Of a stretch of 64,000 bases of DNA, positions 46,673-59,000 are shown in pieces. Source of the stretch: Stropharia rugosoannulata. Taxonomy: Eukaryota > Basidiomycota > Agaricomycetes > Agaricales > Strophariaceae. The stretch spans positions 62,001 to 126,000 of the forward strand of contig JANCIK010000011.1 in assembly GCA_028532985.1 (NCBI GenBank). Reading direction: 5' to 3'. How positions within the stretch are numbered: the first letter of the stretch is position 1; the number at the start of each line of letters is the position of its first letter. Position numbers and translations under genes: made by a program. Below the pieces are notes generated by a model that was not told the origin of the DNA, did no database searches, and saw only the letters and a list, made by a program, of their open reading frames with translations.

Positions 46673-47867
46673 CTAGGCCCGAAATCTAACAAGTGAATCA
46701 CTTTCAGCGCTGTCATAAACAGAATATAATGCTATCTGTGCGACTAGCAGAGTTGGTGCTATCCCCTAATTAACGGTCATAAGTGTACCAATTCAGTGAC
46801 CGAATGAATTGAGGTTAAACTTACAGTTATCATCGAGTTCAAAGAACCACAGTAATGGTGTGTGTAGATAGCTGATTGGTTGGAATATCTCTGCTTGCTT
46901 CCAAAAAATAAGGATACTCCATACACGAGCCCAGAAAACAAGTACAGAAGGACGGCTGCGTGGATTATACAGGTTGGTATACGCTTGAAGCGCCCAGATG
47001 ACACGATATCTTCATGAGTTACTGGTTTTACCTTGAGATAGACGTTATATGTCGTGAAGACACTCGCCAGTGCAGTGGCCGCGATTATAAGACTCTCAGC
47101 AATATCCTCTTTAGTGCGACCAAAGGTCGTCTGGAACCCGAAGAACCTGTCCAGTAAGCTTACTGATTGACGGTCAGCGATGTCACCGATTATTCAGACA
47201 GCGGTTAAATAATATATTTTACTCACATAATCCGAGGATCACAAAACTGGTGCGTAGGTGATTGAATTTCAAGTTACCAGGGACAGCGCAAGGAAATTCC
47301 CAAAGCTAAATATCATATATAATTCCTTAATATAAAATGATCCAGATGACAGTGGTTCAATGATACTACGCACCAGCAGGTAGTCCGCTAGCACATATGC
47401 TATGGCTTGAAGGACATCGCACACGCGTGATAAAGGGACACTTGTCACAAGTTCAATTAAAGGAAATATGCCCCGTCTTGTATTTGAATCTAGTTTATCA
47501 ACAAATGCTTGCTGAGCAATAATCCAGTGTAGAATGCATTCTGCGAGTGTTGTCATACAGAGCGTCGTAAGGAGAAGGACTATTATAGGTCTCTTCTTTA
47601 TCGCAGCCTGTCCCACTGCATAGAAAATCAAGTCAACGTTCATAGTCGAAAAAAAAAAAAACAGTTGGTGTATTCACCGGTAAATAGAAGTACGGCTACA
47701 TTTATACCTAGTTGAGTAGTATCAGGTGGCCTAGGCCCTGCACGCGTAGACTAAATATTAAACTTGCCAATGAGAGATATCACAAAAGCAGTGAAATTAA
47801 ACAATACTGCGTCCCATCCCTCTAGGAAGGGACTATACGTTTCATCATCATGTTTTGGGAAGAGCAT
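46673..47867 (-). CDS. Seven-TM membrane protein paralogue, 293 aa
   Basis: Six exons: 47867-47768, 47707-47678, 47615-47374, 47305-47227, 47162-46825 and 46765-46673 (882 nt). The first exon has the same length (100 nt) and phase as that of the 44,546-45,814 gene; the third differs by one codon and the last begins G-I-A-P-T-L-L-V-A against G-A-A-P-T-I-M-V-A. The first intron uses a GC donor (GCAAGT at 47767). The canonical W-R-C-Y is replaced by L-W-E-F-P-C, so this copy has diverged in the family signature. An ATG at 47643 lies inside the second intron of this model and is not used. Confidence 0.65.
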
Positions 47868-50800
47868 CGCAATATAGCTAACACGGATACTAACCGGTAA
47901 CCGGTCGTTTTATACTCGTCACTCTACCTATAAATACCCGTACCACGCAGCCACAAGAACTGTTGGCTGCATAGGTACGTACTCGGTGTCGTGCTATTAC
48001 TGACTTTTGTTATAAATACCCATGTAAATCAGCGCCCAAGAACCCTTGCTACGATTGTGCGTACTTGGTTTCGGGTATTCTTACGCTGTGTAATCAATGC
48101 TATTTTAACATAGTGTTATTGATGTGAAGATATAACTGGAATGCTTCAGTGTACCGAGAGTGGTTGCGCGGCGTCTGTATTAACGTAAATATAATCAATG
48201 TACGATTATATTTACAAGTTGTGAAAGGTGTCTTGAACACCTTCCCGCTGCCTAACTGCTTGTATACGGACACTGCTGCGCCTGTGTCAGAAAAATTACA
48301 CGAACTGAATTTCCCAGCCGCATCCATTCAATACCTAGTTCCATCCACACCGCTATGCGTTCATATCTACTGGTGGGGTCTCCTTGAGGGTGTTGCTCAA
48401 GAAAAGGGCGAGAAAATAAAGGAATGACTGTGCTGGACGAGCTGGATCTTCTGAGTAATTATATTGAGCTTCTTGGATCGTAAACGAGTGTCGGTGGTCA
48501 ATTAACAGCCTACATACAGGGCATATGGTGACTGTATATACTGTAGAAGTAGCGTAGTGATTAATTAAAGTTTAAATATTTCCAGAGAAACAAACCGGGC
48601 TGTGTGTACGCCCGGGCAACCTCTGAGGGCAAATATATTAATACCTAGACCATACCAAATGGGTGTCTTCCGTGCGTAGCCATTTTGCGCTCATTACAAT
48701 ACTAATAGGTTTGTTATATGTTTAGAAATGACCGCTGCTTGGGAGAGAGCTCGAGGGGCCAGAATCGAGTGGGGAGGTCGAATGAGGGGCCCAGGGATAT
48801 CTTCGTCATTGGAGGACGTCGACAAGAAACAAGATACACACAAACACGCATGCATAGTACAGTGAAGATGAGTCGATGACATAATATGTGCCCAAGATTC
48901 GATTACTTGCACGACAGATATTCAGAACACGAAATAATACGGGTCCAAATATACCTGTTTTACGGTGAGGTGTATGAGGTTCTTGATAATCACATTCGCA
49001 GATTTGATGTCCGTAAGCGCCGCACACTTCACGAGTACTAAGCGACCTGACGTATATGTTCCCTCGCTTGTTTGCCCAACAAAATAGCCCACAGGTGGGC
49101 TAGAGTCGGGGGGACAGCCACTAGTCCCTGTTGAGTATGTAAATTTCGAACGACACGAACTCGCCCGTCGGATCTTCCTTTTCGTTATATATAACGTCCA
49201 TCGCATGTTGAGCGTAACAGGAGATGAGTGGGTCAATACTCTAGAGAGGTGTTGAACTCAAAATAACGCACCATCTGATAGTACCCCTTGTTCCCCGTGA
49301 GTATGGCCGGATATTTGGTGCGTATTAAATTAATTGGGCATTGGAAAACGCAAGCCTGACACAGACATACTTGACATGTGTGTTATAAAGCTCATACTCC
49401 TCGACACCGCTGCTCTGTTTAACCGTGACCACGCATGGACATTTTTACCAGCGGCCTCCACCTGAGTCAATTTAAATATTTGCCTTATGCGTCAAATTTC
49501 AAGCCAGTCGGGAGTTTCCGCAGCCTGAATTGTGTCAGTTTATTTCTAAGATCATGTCATAGCCTGACATGTACATAAATGGGCTTTAAAATATCAATAA
49601 ATGTGGCGTGCTCTTGGGAATGTCAAGTGAAGAGGGTGGTAGGCGGCCTTGACCTCGGGCGTGATTTTAATCTTCACATGAGTATGTACGTGCGTAACGC
49701 GAGTTGATCCGGGGACTTCTGGCCGAGTGTAATGGAGCTGTATGGTTGCAGATCTGTGCTGCCAATGAACAACGGTACTACAGAGAACACGAGCATGCGC
49801 ACTGCACACTAAAGTCACAAATACCGCCGTGAATGGGAGGGAGTTCATTCATTGTCCATTTTCACACTCACGTGTGTATGAACAAGCGCGCCACTTTGGT
49901 GCACGGAGCTGTACATAGAAGGCTCTCGATGTGGGTCCTTCTCCCCACGTGTGCGAACGAAGCTGCTGCCATGGCCCAAGGCGCTGCGCTCAATCAATAG
50001 TGCCAAAGTGCGTTGAATAGATGCGGCCGGAGGTCAGCGGGTACGCCATTCGTATGAACTCACTAGAAAAGCCTCGGCAGTGTCCTTTTGTGGGCAGTTG
50101 ATATGCATTGCGTCTGGGTCACCATGGTGGAGGGAGAGATGGAGCATTATGAAAGAGATAGACGGTTTGATGCGCATACGGGTGCATACATCATGGCCCG
50201 GCTTCGGTACGGGAATGCACGTTGGCAGTACTGGTACCTGGTTGGACACCCCGGGGAAGGGGCAGTCGTACGTGCGGGAAGGCGGAGACGAAGACGTAGT
50301 TGATGACTCCTAAGTGAAAAAATATGAGTATGGACTGCGCGTGGAAGTCACGTACATGGCCCGCAGAACGGTGACCAGCTTGAGCGCAACCATCCACGAC
50401 GACTGCGGGTGTAATAAGCGCCGGTGTTCCGGTGCACAAGCAGGCTCTGAAGGCACAGGTACTTCGTACCAACAGGTGGGACGGAGGAGCAGCAGCACAG
50501 GGGAGCAGATTAACCTGTGGATGAAGATTGTGAGTAGGAGACGGGGTGGGTTTCACAGCGTGCTTTGCTAAGTGATTGATGTAGGATGGTTAAGTAGAGA
50601 GGGCGGGGCTAACGGGCAGCCTCCAGCATGCAAGGACACAGGACGGCGGACGAAGCGCAGTGTGGAAACCCTGTTGAGATTCCGGGGTGGAGAGGAAAGG
50701 CTACATGCAAAGGAGATGCCCGTGCGGAGGGATAGAGACTACGGCAGGAGTGGGGCACGACAAGAACAGGCCCAACCGGGGATGCAGGGAGTAATGCGCG

Positions 50801-51975
50801 GCCGGGACAGCGCGGAGCACGCGCCCAACGAGAAACAGCCCCGTTCATACAAGGCGCCCAGCGCTGTGGCGGGCCGAGGGATGCGGATGGCGTCCAAATC
50901 CTCCCTCGCGCCTCGTTGCGGAATACGCACTCGAGCGGCGAGACCAGTAAACTCGCTATTGCACCCGGGCGTACGTGTTCGCCTACACGTTGCCATCAAC
51001 GCCATCGATACGCCTGGCTTGCCCGCGCCTGGAACACGTCGATGTGACCAGGGCGGCCCCTTCCATCCGGCTCTAGACCCATAACCCCTCTGTGACATGT
51101 CCACGCTTAATCGCCGTGCCATCACGTTGCTGACTGCCGCCCCCCACCGCATGTACAAATCCATCTCGCCCATTCCGCTCATCACCCGCGTATCCCGATT
51201 CCCGCCCGCTGCGCTCCGCCCCCAGACTGACTCTGTTCTCCGGTAGGTCCTTACATTTCCCTGACTATCACTATCTGTCCTGCTCCGGCAGCTTCGCCAT
51301 ACTCAGGGAGGTCAACGGTCAACGGAGAGACCGGCCCGCCCACCAGAGCGATTATGACCGAGGCAACCTTTCCTGACCGATTTACACCTCTTGCTGGAGC
51401 AGCTGCAACGCGCTTCTGGATGATAAAGCAAAGATGGATGGTGTTTTAGCCTTACTATTGCTGCAGAACACAACAAAAACACTGTAAATTGGTAGAATCT
51501 CTAATCCAGGGATTCATAAAAGAATGGGTCCAAGAGGATTGCGCCGTTTCAATGGATATGAGAGGAATATCGTACTTCCTTATGCAGCGGGGTGTTGTAA
51601 AATTCAATTCGAAGCTTTGTTGACAGACTTCACTCGTATTTCAAGCACATTTATTTACATGTCGGTAAAAGACATATCATTCAAAGATATCAGCTAACGA
51701 CATCTCTTCAGGCCTGCTCGAGGCTTGAAGGACAGGCTTCACATTCAAACTGGCTTAGTGTTCCAATACAGGAATGAGCGCCCATGCTTTCTCTATCTCG
51801 ACCGAGTCATAGTCGAGCACAACCTGACAATTCAACAACATCTGCATCAGTGCTCTATCGAATACATAACCAGCCGAACACGTACTTGAGGGGGGTGAAC
51901 GGCCAACGGCGAGACGACCATCATCAGATCATGTTCAGGAACTTGTATGCTATGAGAGTCCGACGTAAATACAAG
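47868..51975. other. Gene-poor DNA, including a GC-rich stretch
   Basis: 48.0-48.9 kb: nothing recognised. 48.9-49.85 kb: coding-like fragments, listed separately. 49.9-51.25 kb: GC-rich with overlapping frames on both strands and no domain. 51.25-51.97 kb: nothing recognised. Confidence 0.4.
48922..49848 (-). other. Coding-like fragments, possibly a decayed small secreted-protein gene
   Basis: A frame from 49848 begins M-N-S-L-P-F-T-A-V-F-V-T-L-V-C-S-A-H-A, which looks like a signal peptide, and runs 84 aa. Further down, short open pieces (P-C-V-V-T-V-K-Q, Y-N-E-K-E-D-P-T-G-E-F, G-Y-F-V-G-Q-T-S-E-G) look protein-like but could not be joined by credible splice sites. It could be a decayed gene or chance. 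Confidence 0.22.
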
Positions 51976-52404
51976 TTAGACATTGGTGTTCAAAATTGTG
52001 ACTGACAAGTATGCGTTTAAAAACGCCTTCTGCGGTGCGGGCTTGATGCGCCACTCGCATACCGGGTCAAGAACGAGGAAAATCCTCTCTCCAACCTCGG
52101 GGTTCCTGTAGGAGAGCGAGTTGGTGGGGAACAAATCCGGCGGGTTCCTAATGACAAATGTCTCGTTTGATCCCGAAGACACAGACCACTGTGAGAACAA
52201 CATCAGATATGTGTAGGTGCTCTTCGGACTGCATCCGGTCACGGATTAGCTGACCTGTTGGGCGAGTGCCTGCTCGGGGATCTCTGGAGCCACGGTAACT
52301 TTATTTCCCTCTAAGGCAGTCAGGAAAAGTGTTTCGGGGCCCACTTTGGGGGTCCACACTGCGATCTTGTAGGTTCCAAATGTGATTTCGATGTTTTCAG
52401 ACAT
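51976..52404 (-). CDS. Small beta-trefoil-like protein, 120 aa
   Basis: Two exons, 52404-52255 and 52188-51976, with a 66-bp GT-AG intron in phase 0 (363 nt). There is no signal peptide. The pattern G-T-Y-K-I near the start, A-Q-Q-W-S-V in the middle and C-E-W-R-I-K-P-A later recalls basidiomycete beta-trefoil proteins, namely ricin-B-type lectins and the cospin-like (I66) serine protease inhibitors. The length is slightly short of the usual 140-150 residues. Such proteins are cytosolic defence effectors against fungivores, but assignment here rests on weak periodic Trp/hydrophobic spacing, so the function is tentative. Confidence 0.5.
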
Positions 52405-52967
52405 GTTATATGCAGTATAAAATGGGAGCTTGCTTCTGTTTATGGGAAAGAGGGCTGGAGAAAGTGTAGTTACCATGTACTCTTTTTTATACCTTTCAGT
52501 GCTACTTTCACTCGGCATACTCCGTTCAGATTATCGTAACATTACGCATCACTCTCTATTCGGAAGCACCCTCAATGTATTTTTGGGCAGGAACACAGAT
52601 TAAGTTTAATCATACGCTGTCTGTTCGCCATGAATAAATTGTACTTTGGCAGATGTTTAAGGGTTGCAGATGCTTTGTAAGGTACGCTATTTGCGTGTGC
52701 TTAGATCCGGCCGATTTGTGGGACAATTTTCTAGTGGTATGATTTCTTCAGAAATAATCTGTGTGGTGCTTCGGAGTCAGGAGATAATTCTACACATTAT
52801 TTAGTATTTAAGGACATTGTGTACACGTAGATAGGCAGTGAATTTACCACCCAGCTTCATTTACGATCCAAGAAGCTCAGTATAACTACCCATAAGATCC
52901 AGTTCATCTAGCACATTCATTCTTTTATTTCTCGCCCCTTTTCTTGAGCAACACCCTCAAGACGACC
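52405..52967. other. Intergenic, no gene
   Basis: Upstream region of the trefoil-like gene, AT-rich, with no recognisable element except the CAAGACGACC duplication at 52958-52967. Confidence 0.4.
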
Positions 52968-54593
52968 GGGCACACGCTTTTTTGCGTGCAGTGAACGTGC
53001 ACGAGCGTGCATTTGGTAGGTGTGAGCGTGCATGAGCGTGCATGTGCGTGCACGAGCGTGCATTGTCCTGGCGCGAGCGTGCAATCAATTTGTGCGAGCG
53101 TGCACGAGCGCGCATCATATTGGACATTGAGCGTGCTGAGTGTGCAAAGAAAACTTAGCAAATATGGTCATTGAATATGTTCTAAAGTCTAGTAGTTTCC
53201 AGTTTCAATAGTATTCTAACGACACATAAACTACTTTAAATAGAGTCAACATGGAGTAATTATCCTAATAATAAACACATTGCTTAAATAACTGCCGAAA
53301 TAAATAAATCTCTTGTCTTGTAAGTCTGAGGACGAGGCTTTATAGGCTCGGGCTTCTTGAACCTCTCGATGTTGCACCACGCTGTCAGATTTATAAATAG
53401 ACAAATCAGGTGGCCGTTAGGTGGCCGCTCAGAAGAGGCCGCTTACCTCAAGTTCTCCCTTGCTTTCCGAAAATTTGTTGCCAACGTTCCATTCCTCAGG
53501 AAGCCCATCATATACATCCCAGCCGTCTTGATGGTCTCCTGCATCCAATCACCACTGGTAGTGTCCGGCAACTCCAGCTCACGCAGACCTCTCAAACATG
53601 AGCTTTTCTAATTGTCCCAATGCTTCTTTATCAACATATTCAAATTCACAAAACAATTATGCTCACAAACATGACCGGCCAGTAACATATAAAATAAATT
53701 TTAAAAACATAGCAAAAGTGATCACCGAGAAGTGGCAAAACAAAGGCAAATATAATTTGATAAGACTACAACGTACTAAAGTAGTCTTTACTATGTCTGT
53801 GCTTTGAGATTACTTATGTGTGCATGAGTGTGCACAGATCTGTGCGAGCGTGCATGCGCGTGCAGTAAGTGTGCACAATATTACCTCGAGCGTGCATGGG
53901 TGTGCATGAGCGTGCAATAAGCGTGCATGTGACAGGATATGGGATAGTTGTGACAAGTCCTGGGTAAGATGTGGGATAGGTGTGACAAAGTCTGGACAAG
54001 ATTGAAGGTGAAGTAAGTGAGTAAGTTCCGTACATTTAATGAAATACGAGTGTTAGTATATTACACTTCTCAGGGTGCTGGTCAACACATGGACAAGTAT
54101 TTGGCAGGTTAATATTTGAATGTAATACTATCAAGTTACTGCAGTTCTCTTTTAATTTATCTTTGATTAATCTACTCTTTTTCTTAAGGTCTAAATGAAC
54201 CTGCAGAATGCTTCCTCATCTTACTTGTAGTATGTGATAGTAGTGCTCCTGTGCAATGGCATGTGAGTTTGTGCATCAAATTGGTGGCAAAACCGACATA
54301 AGCCTAGTCATTGCAAGCCAATACAGAATATCTCATCTGATAACTCTCTTTGAGTAAAATTTCATCTACTCTACTCATAAATATAATAGAGCAATGTAGT
54401 ATACAGATTATCTGACTAAACTGGTTGTCGAAGCGTACGCTAGGACCAAGCTACGACGGATTGACGACGGAAATGAGATAGCTGGTCACATATACGGTGA
54501 TCGTGACCATATTGTGACTTTATGTGACCGAGCGTGCAGTGAGCGTGCATGTGCACGCTCATGCACGCTCGTGCACGCAAAAATCCAGTTGCC
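52968..54593. mobile_element. Non-autonomous, MULE-like element, 1,626 bp
   Basis: Flanked by a perfect 10-bp duplication CAAGACGACC (52958-52967 and 54594-54603). The ends are inverted: GGGCACACGC then TTTTTTGCGTGCA at left, and GGCAACTGGA then TTTTTGCGTGCA on the minus strand at right. GCGTGCA and GAGCGTGCA recur at 52,980-53,145, 53,820-53,930 and 54,530-54,580. Target duplications of 9-11 bp are typical of Mutator-like elements. No transposase is present. An internal minus-strand stretch at about 53,434-53,600 reads open and ends at a GTAAGC donor, so it may be a captured host exon. Confidence 0.7.
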
Positions 54594-54603
54594 CAAGACG
54601 ACC

Positions 54604-56064
54604 CCACGAGTCGTCGCTCGCACTTACACACACAAACTTAATCTTACAGCTTCTTGATTCTTGCGGTGTTCCATTTGATGAAGCACGACGCCCGCCACGT
54701 ACATTTAGCACATGTGCCCAAAATAATTTCCGAATAATCAATAATGGACCTGGACCAGCAGTGTCGTTAATAGCCTCAATCAAGTTGCTGCTCGCGAACA
54801 ATGCTCTCAGTCATCACTGGTGCGTGTTGGGCTTGCGAACTGGATGCCACATTATTTTTTATAGCTTAGCCTCCATATTCCTTCCTCTCCTTTGCAATTT
54901 AAATGTTCTCAAAAGTCCTGGTCGTTGGACTTAATCCCGACGATTTTGTACATAGACTCAACTGAGCCCAGGTCGTTTATTGACAGGAGGTTCCATATCA
55001 CCTGTGCATCGATATAACTGATTACCTATTCGGACATTATTCTGGAGCGTACATAGGCGGCGTGCGTCTTGGCCGAATAGAAGACTTGCATAAAAAAACC
55101 CATCGCATTCCAAACACCTGAGGTTAAACGATTATGTACAACAACCAATGTCTATTATGTACGTACTACTCGCTAATAGATAACATCTCGTGATACCGTG
55201 AAATTTTAGAAACAAGAACTTTAAAAATGAGCTGGGTGGTAATAGTAGTTTCTGCAGTCTTCATGGTCAGTAAATATTACAACAAACCATGTCAACCGAA
55301 GGCATCGTCCGAATTTAAACCCGGTGTCTACCGAATCGCTCTGTGGAGCAGCGGAACGGGCCCTGAAGCATAATTGTTGACCGTCACAAATGACGGTTCC
55401 GTCACCATCCTTCCAGCCAACGCTGAGCCTGCACGCTAGCAGGAGGTAAGTACAAGCGCAAGTACAATTCCATTCTCGTCTTTGTACAAAGTGGCATTGG
55501 CATGGCCCCTGAGTTTTCATTTATCTGATGTAACAAAGCAAACAGTGGGATGTGTTTACCGACCCTGATGGGACCGTGCAAATATTAGGCCGTTGATGTC
55601 GCTTTCTTATGAGGGTCCCGAGAAAAGAAAGACCATTTCCCTAGGTCCACGCACAGATTTCCCTTCGCGATTCTGGCGCATATAATCTGCTCCCGAGCGA
55701 CCACTGTCACACCCACTTATGTATGTCTTGAATCTCAACACCTGTCGGAAAATCCATGTTAGCCTTATAAGGCAAATAGCTTACAATGACGCGATATAGC
55801 CTTGTAATGTGCCTTACAGGGCGTCGTTTCCTTACAAGGTCCTTGTAAGGGTCTGATTTCTCTTGGAACAACTGATCTAAAGTTATAATAATAGATATAC
55901 ACTTGTCTTAGTCGGTAATATCTTGTAATGTATTATATTATTAGAATGATCAACAAAGTCCATTCGTGAGAAATGATCATTTGTTAAACCGAATTGACAC
56001 GGTTGATAGTGCATTGCCATCTCTGAGACTGTAGCCCTCCCAGCCCCATCCCTTCACATCGATC
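54604..56064. other. Flank and Plavaka 5' region
   Basis: 55,221-55,520 (minus) has broken frames with pieces such as N-G-I-V-L-A-L-V and A-Q-R-W-L-E-G, vaguely like the trefoil protein at 52.0 kb. 55,765-55,860 holds the CCTTACAAGG motifs listed separately. Otherwise nothing recognised. Confidence 0.35.
55765..55860. repeat. Short palindromic motifs before Plavaka
   Basis: GCCTTATAAGGC, CCTTACAAGG and CCTTGTAAGG are clustered upstream of the transposase. Such short inverted motifs are typical of transposase-bound subterminal regions; here that is inference. Confidence 0.45.
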
Positions 56065-59000
56065 ATGGGCCGCGAACCTAAGGCAAAGAGGAATAATCGA
56101 AACCCATTGCAAGTCACCACGATGCGCGTTCCTGCGGGCGATGATATCTGTCCGCGATGTAAGAACTCGTACCCCCGACGCGGAATGGCATCCCACAAGA
56201 GAAAATGCTTTGCTGCCGTCGAAGAAGAAGCCCCTAGGACCAGCAAAGCTGAAGCTCTTGCTGAGGCATATTATACCAAACTTCAAGAAGAATTAGCCGC
56301 GAACTTGCAAGCTCAACGCCAACAGGATTCTTCATCGTCTAAATTGGGTAAGAATAATTAATGTTAGCGGTAAATCGTACCTCTCCGTTTAGACTGACTA
56401 TGGTACCTGCTCGCTATATTAGGTAAAATGGACCTCCAGGAACACAGTCCTAACCTGGACACTAGAGTGGAGTCCGATCACAATCTTGGTATTAGACTAT
56501 CAACACCTGATCAGGTCTCAAACCCATTGCCAGGTAATAAGTCGTCGTATTAGTTGAGGCACAATGGGTTATTTACATTTCACAGAAATTGTTTCTGACG
56601 GTAGCCCTATTAAATGCGATAGCCCATCATCCCATTCAGAATATGGGACCATTGACGACTACGGGGACTTTCATGCCAAGAAGCCGGCTGAATCAATCCA
56701 TTCAGATGGCAGCTCTCAAATTGAGGATGAAGATGACCTGCTTCCCCCCCTCCCATTTGAACGTAAGTTCGGACTACGTACACTTAATGTTTAATATTAA
56801 CTGAATCTATAAATCCTGTAATCCTGACAGCATCTGATTACATACACCACGAGGTTCCAAGCCATGGTCCACAAGCCGCAACGCCGGAATCCATCGCAAA
56901 TGCAACAAATCTGGCACAAGCACATCCGAATTTGCACGAGGACGACATCATCATACAGTACCATCCGAAGAGCAAGAAACCGACGAAGCACATTCCGATA
57001 GAATCAGACACCGCAAAAAATTCCAGTGCGTCGACAACCTCCCGCCGTGCCTTTCCGCCATCTGCACGAGGCAATACATCAGCACAGAGACCATCACACA
57101 ACCAGCCCGATGGCGATGGTCAACCAAAACGCGAACCGTGGCATCCTTTTAGCAGCGAACTCGACTTCGACATTGCCGAGTTCTCTCTTGACACCCATCT
57201 AAATGCAAAGCAGAAGAATCGCTTACTAGATATTATTCAGCGCGCCACCAAATCCCCCAGTGATTTTACGTTGGAGAGTGACAAGGATATGCAGAAGATC
57301 TGGGATCTTGCTTGCAAGAGGACGAAAGGAGTAAGTTTAAATTTCATGATTTAATTTAACTGATATCTTGGCTCTATATACATGTTGTGGGGCGTCGTTG
57401 CTTGCTCCCCTTTTATTCAAATAAGTTAATTCAGTGTAACTCAATTTAATTTATATAATTTAGTTAGTGAAGACATCGGACACTGCTACCTACGGGAATG
57501 AAGAGGTATCATTTGATGTGTGGACTCGGTCAATATGGGACTGGGTATTGGAGCTCTTAGGCGACGCAAGCATTGCTTCACAGTGTCACTGGGATGCGGA
57601 GCGCCAGTTTAAGTATGATGGGGTAAAACTTGAACGGTTCTGGGACGAGCCATGGAGTGGAGATGCATGGTGGGAGATCCAAGTAAGCAAATTGACGTAT
57701 TATTGCAAGTATATCTATGGTATTAATCCCGGTGAAAATCAAATTTAAAGTCAAACCTTCCGGTAAATGGTGCAGTACCTATCTGCTTGCTGATTTACGC
57801 AGATAAAACACGGCTTTCATCGTTTGGCACAGCCCAGGGCTACCCAGTCATTGCACGACTACTTAACCTACCAATTGAACTGCGGAATGGGACGGGTCTT
57901 GCTGGTGGCAGAGTAGTTGGCTGGCTCCCTATAGTACGGCTGTTATAAATTATATTATAACAAAATTAACCTTCTTTTTAATTTACTGATTACATCTCAT
58001 TGCATCCCTTTCGCAGGTGAAAGAAAAGGCAGGGCTTACCAACAAGCCGGAGTATGTCAACCTCAAACGAGTTATCTGGCACAAAGCATTTTATGAGCTT
58101 ATTCAAGAAATTTCGGATCACGCAAAGACAGGGTATCTTTTCAAATGTGGCGATGGTATAGTTCGGTTGCTATATCCGGTCATTCTTATTCTTTCAGCTG
58201 ACTATGAGGAGCAGTAAGTATTTTATTACTTGTATTCTATGTCTCTAACTAGCCGTATGCAGTACATTTATGGCTCTTATCCGTGGACACAGGAGTTTAT
58301 ATCCGTGCCCTGTGTGTCTTGTACCGCAAACAGATCAGGCTGATCTTTCAAAGAAGTATCCATTACGTACCACTGACTCAATGAAAGCTGTCTTCGAAGA
58401 AGCGCAAGGGCTACCTGCAGATGAAAAAGAAAAGCACTTGCAACAGCATGGATTACGGAACATAGAGGTGGGTTTAAATTAATACAATTTGAATCATTAT
58501 CTATTGTGTGTGTTGACATGTCTCAGAATGTCTTCTGGATGTTAGGAAAAAACAATGATGTCTATCTAGCAATTTCTTGGGACCGGCTTCATGCGTACCA
58601 TCAAGGCCTCTTTTCCGATCATATCCTTAAGTGCATTAAGTCTCTCTTTATCGGATCACTAGATAAGAAGTACTCCGAGATGTTGGATAACCAGTAATTA
58701 TTCGAGATTATTAATTTTAATTGGGAGGAGCAATATTAATATAGATTTAAATATAGGGTAGACAAAACACCGAGCTGGACTGGATTGAATCATTTCATCT
58801 CAATAATAAAGGCACCAACATTTCTGGATGGTACAAAGCACGAAGACATGGCCAAGGTAAGTATAAATTATTATTATTATATGTTTATATTGTTACAGTC
58901 GCTGCTATTATCTGGATTGTGAAACGAGATTGACATTTAAGAATTTTACAGGTTCTTCTCTACGCAGCTTCAAACATACTTACACCAGCAATATCACCTG

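Noticed and set aside
49900..51250. GC-rich frames up to 170 aa
   Set aside because: Same reason: high GC lowers stop frequency, and there is no recognisable family.
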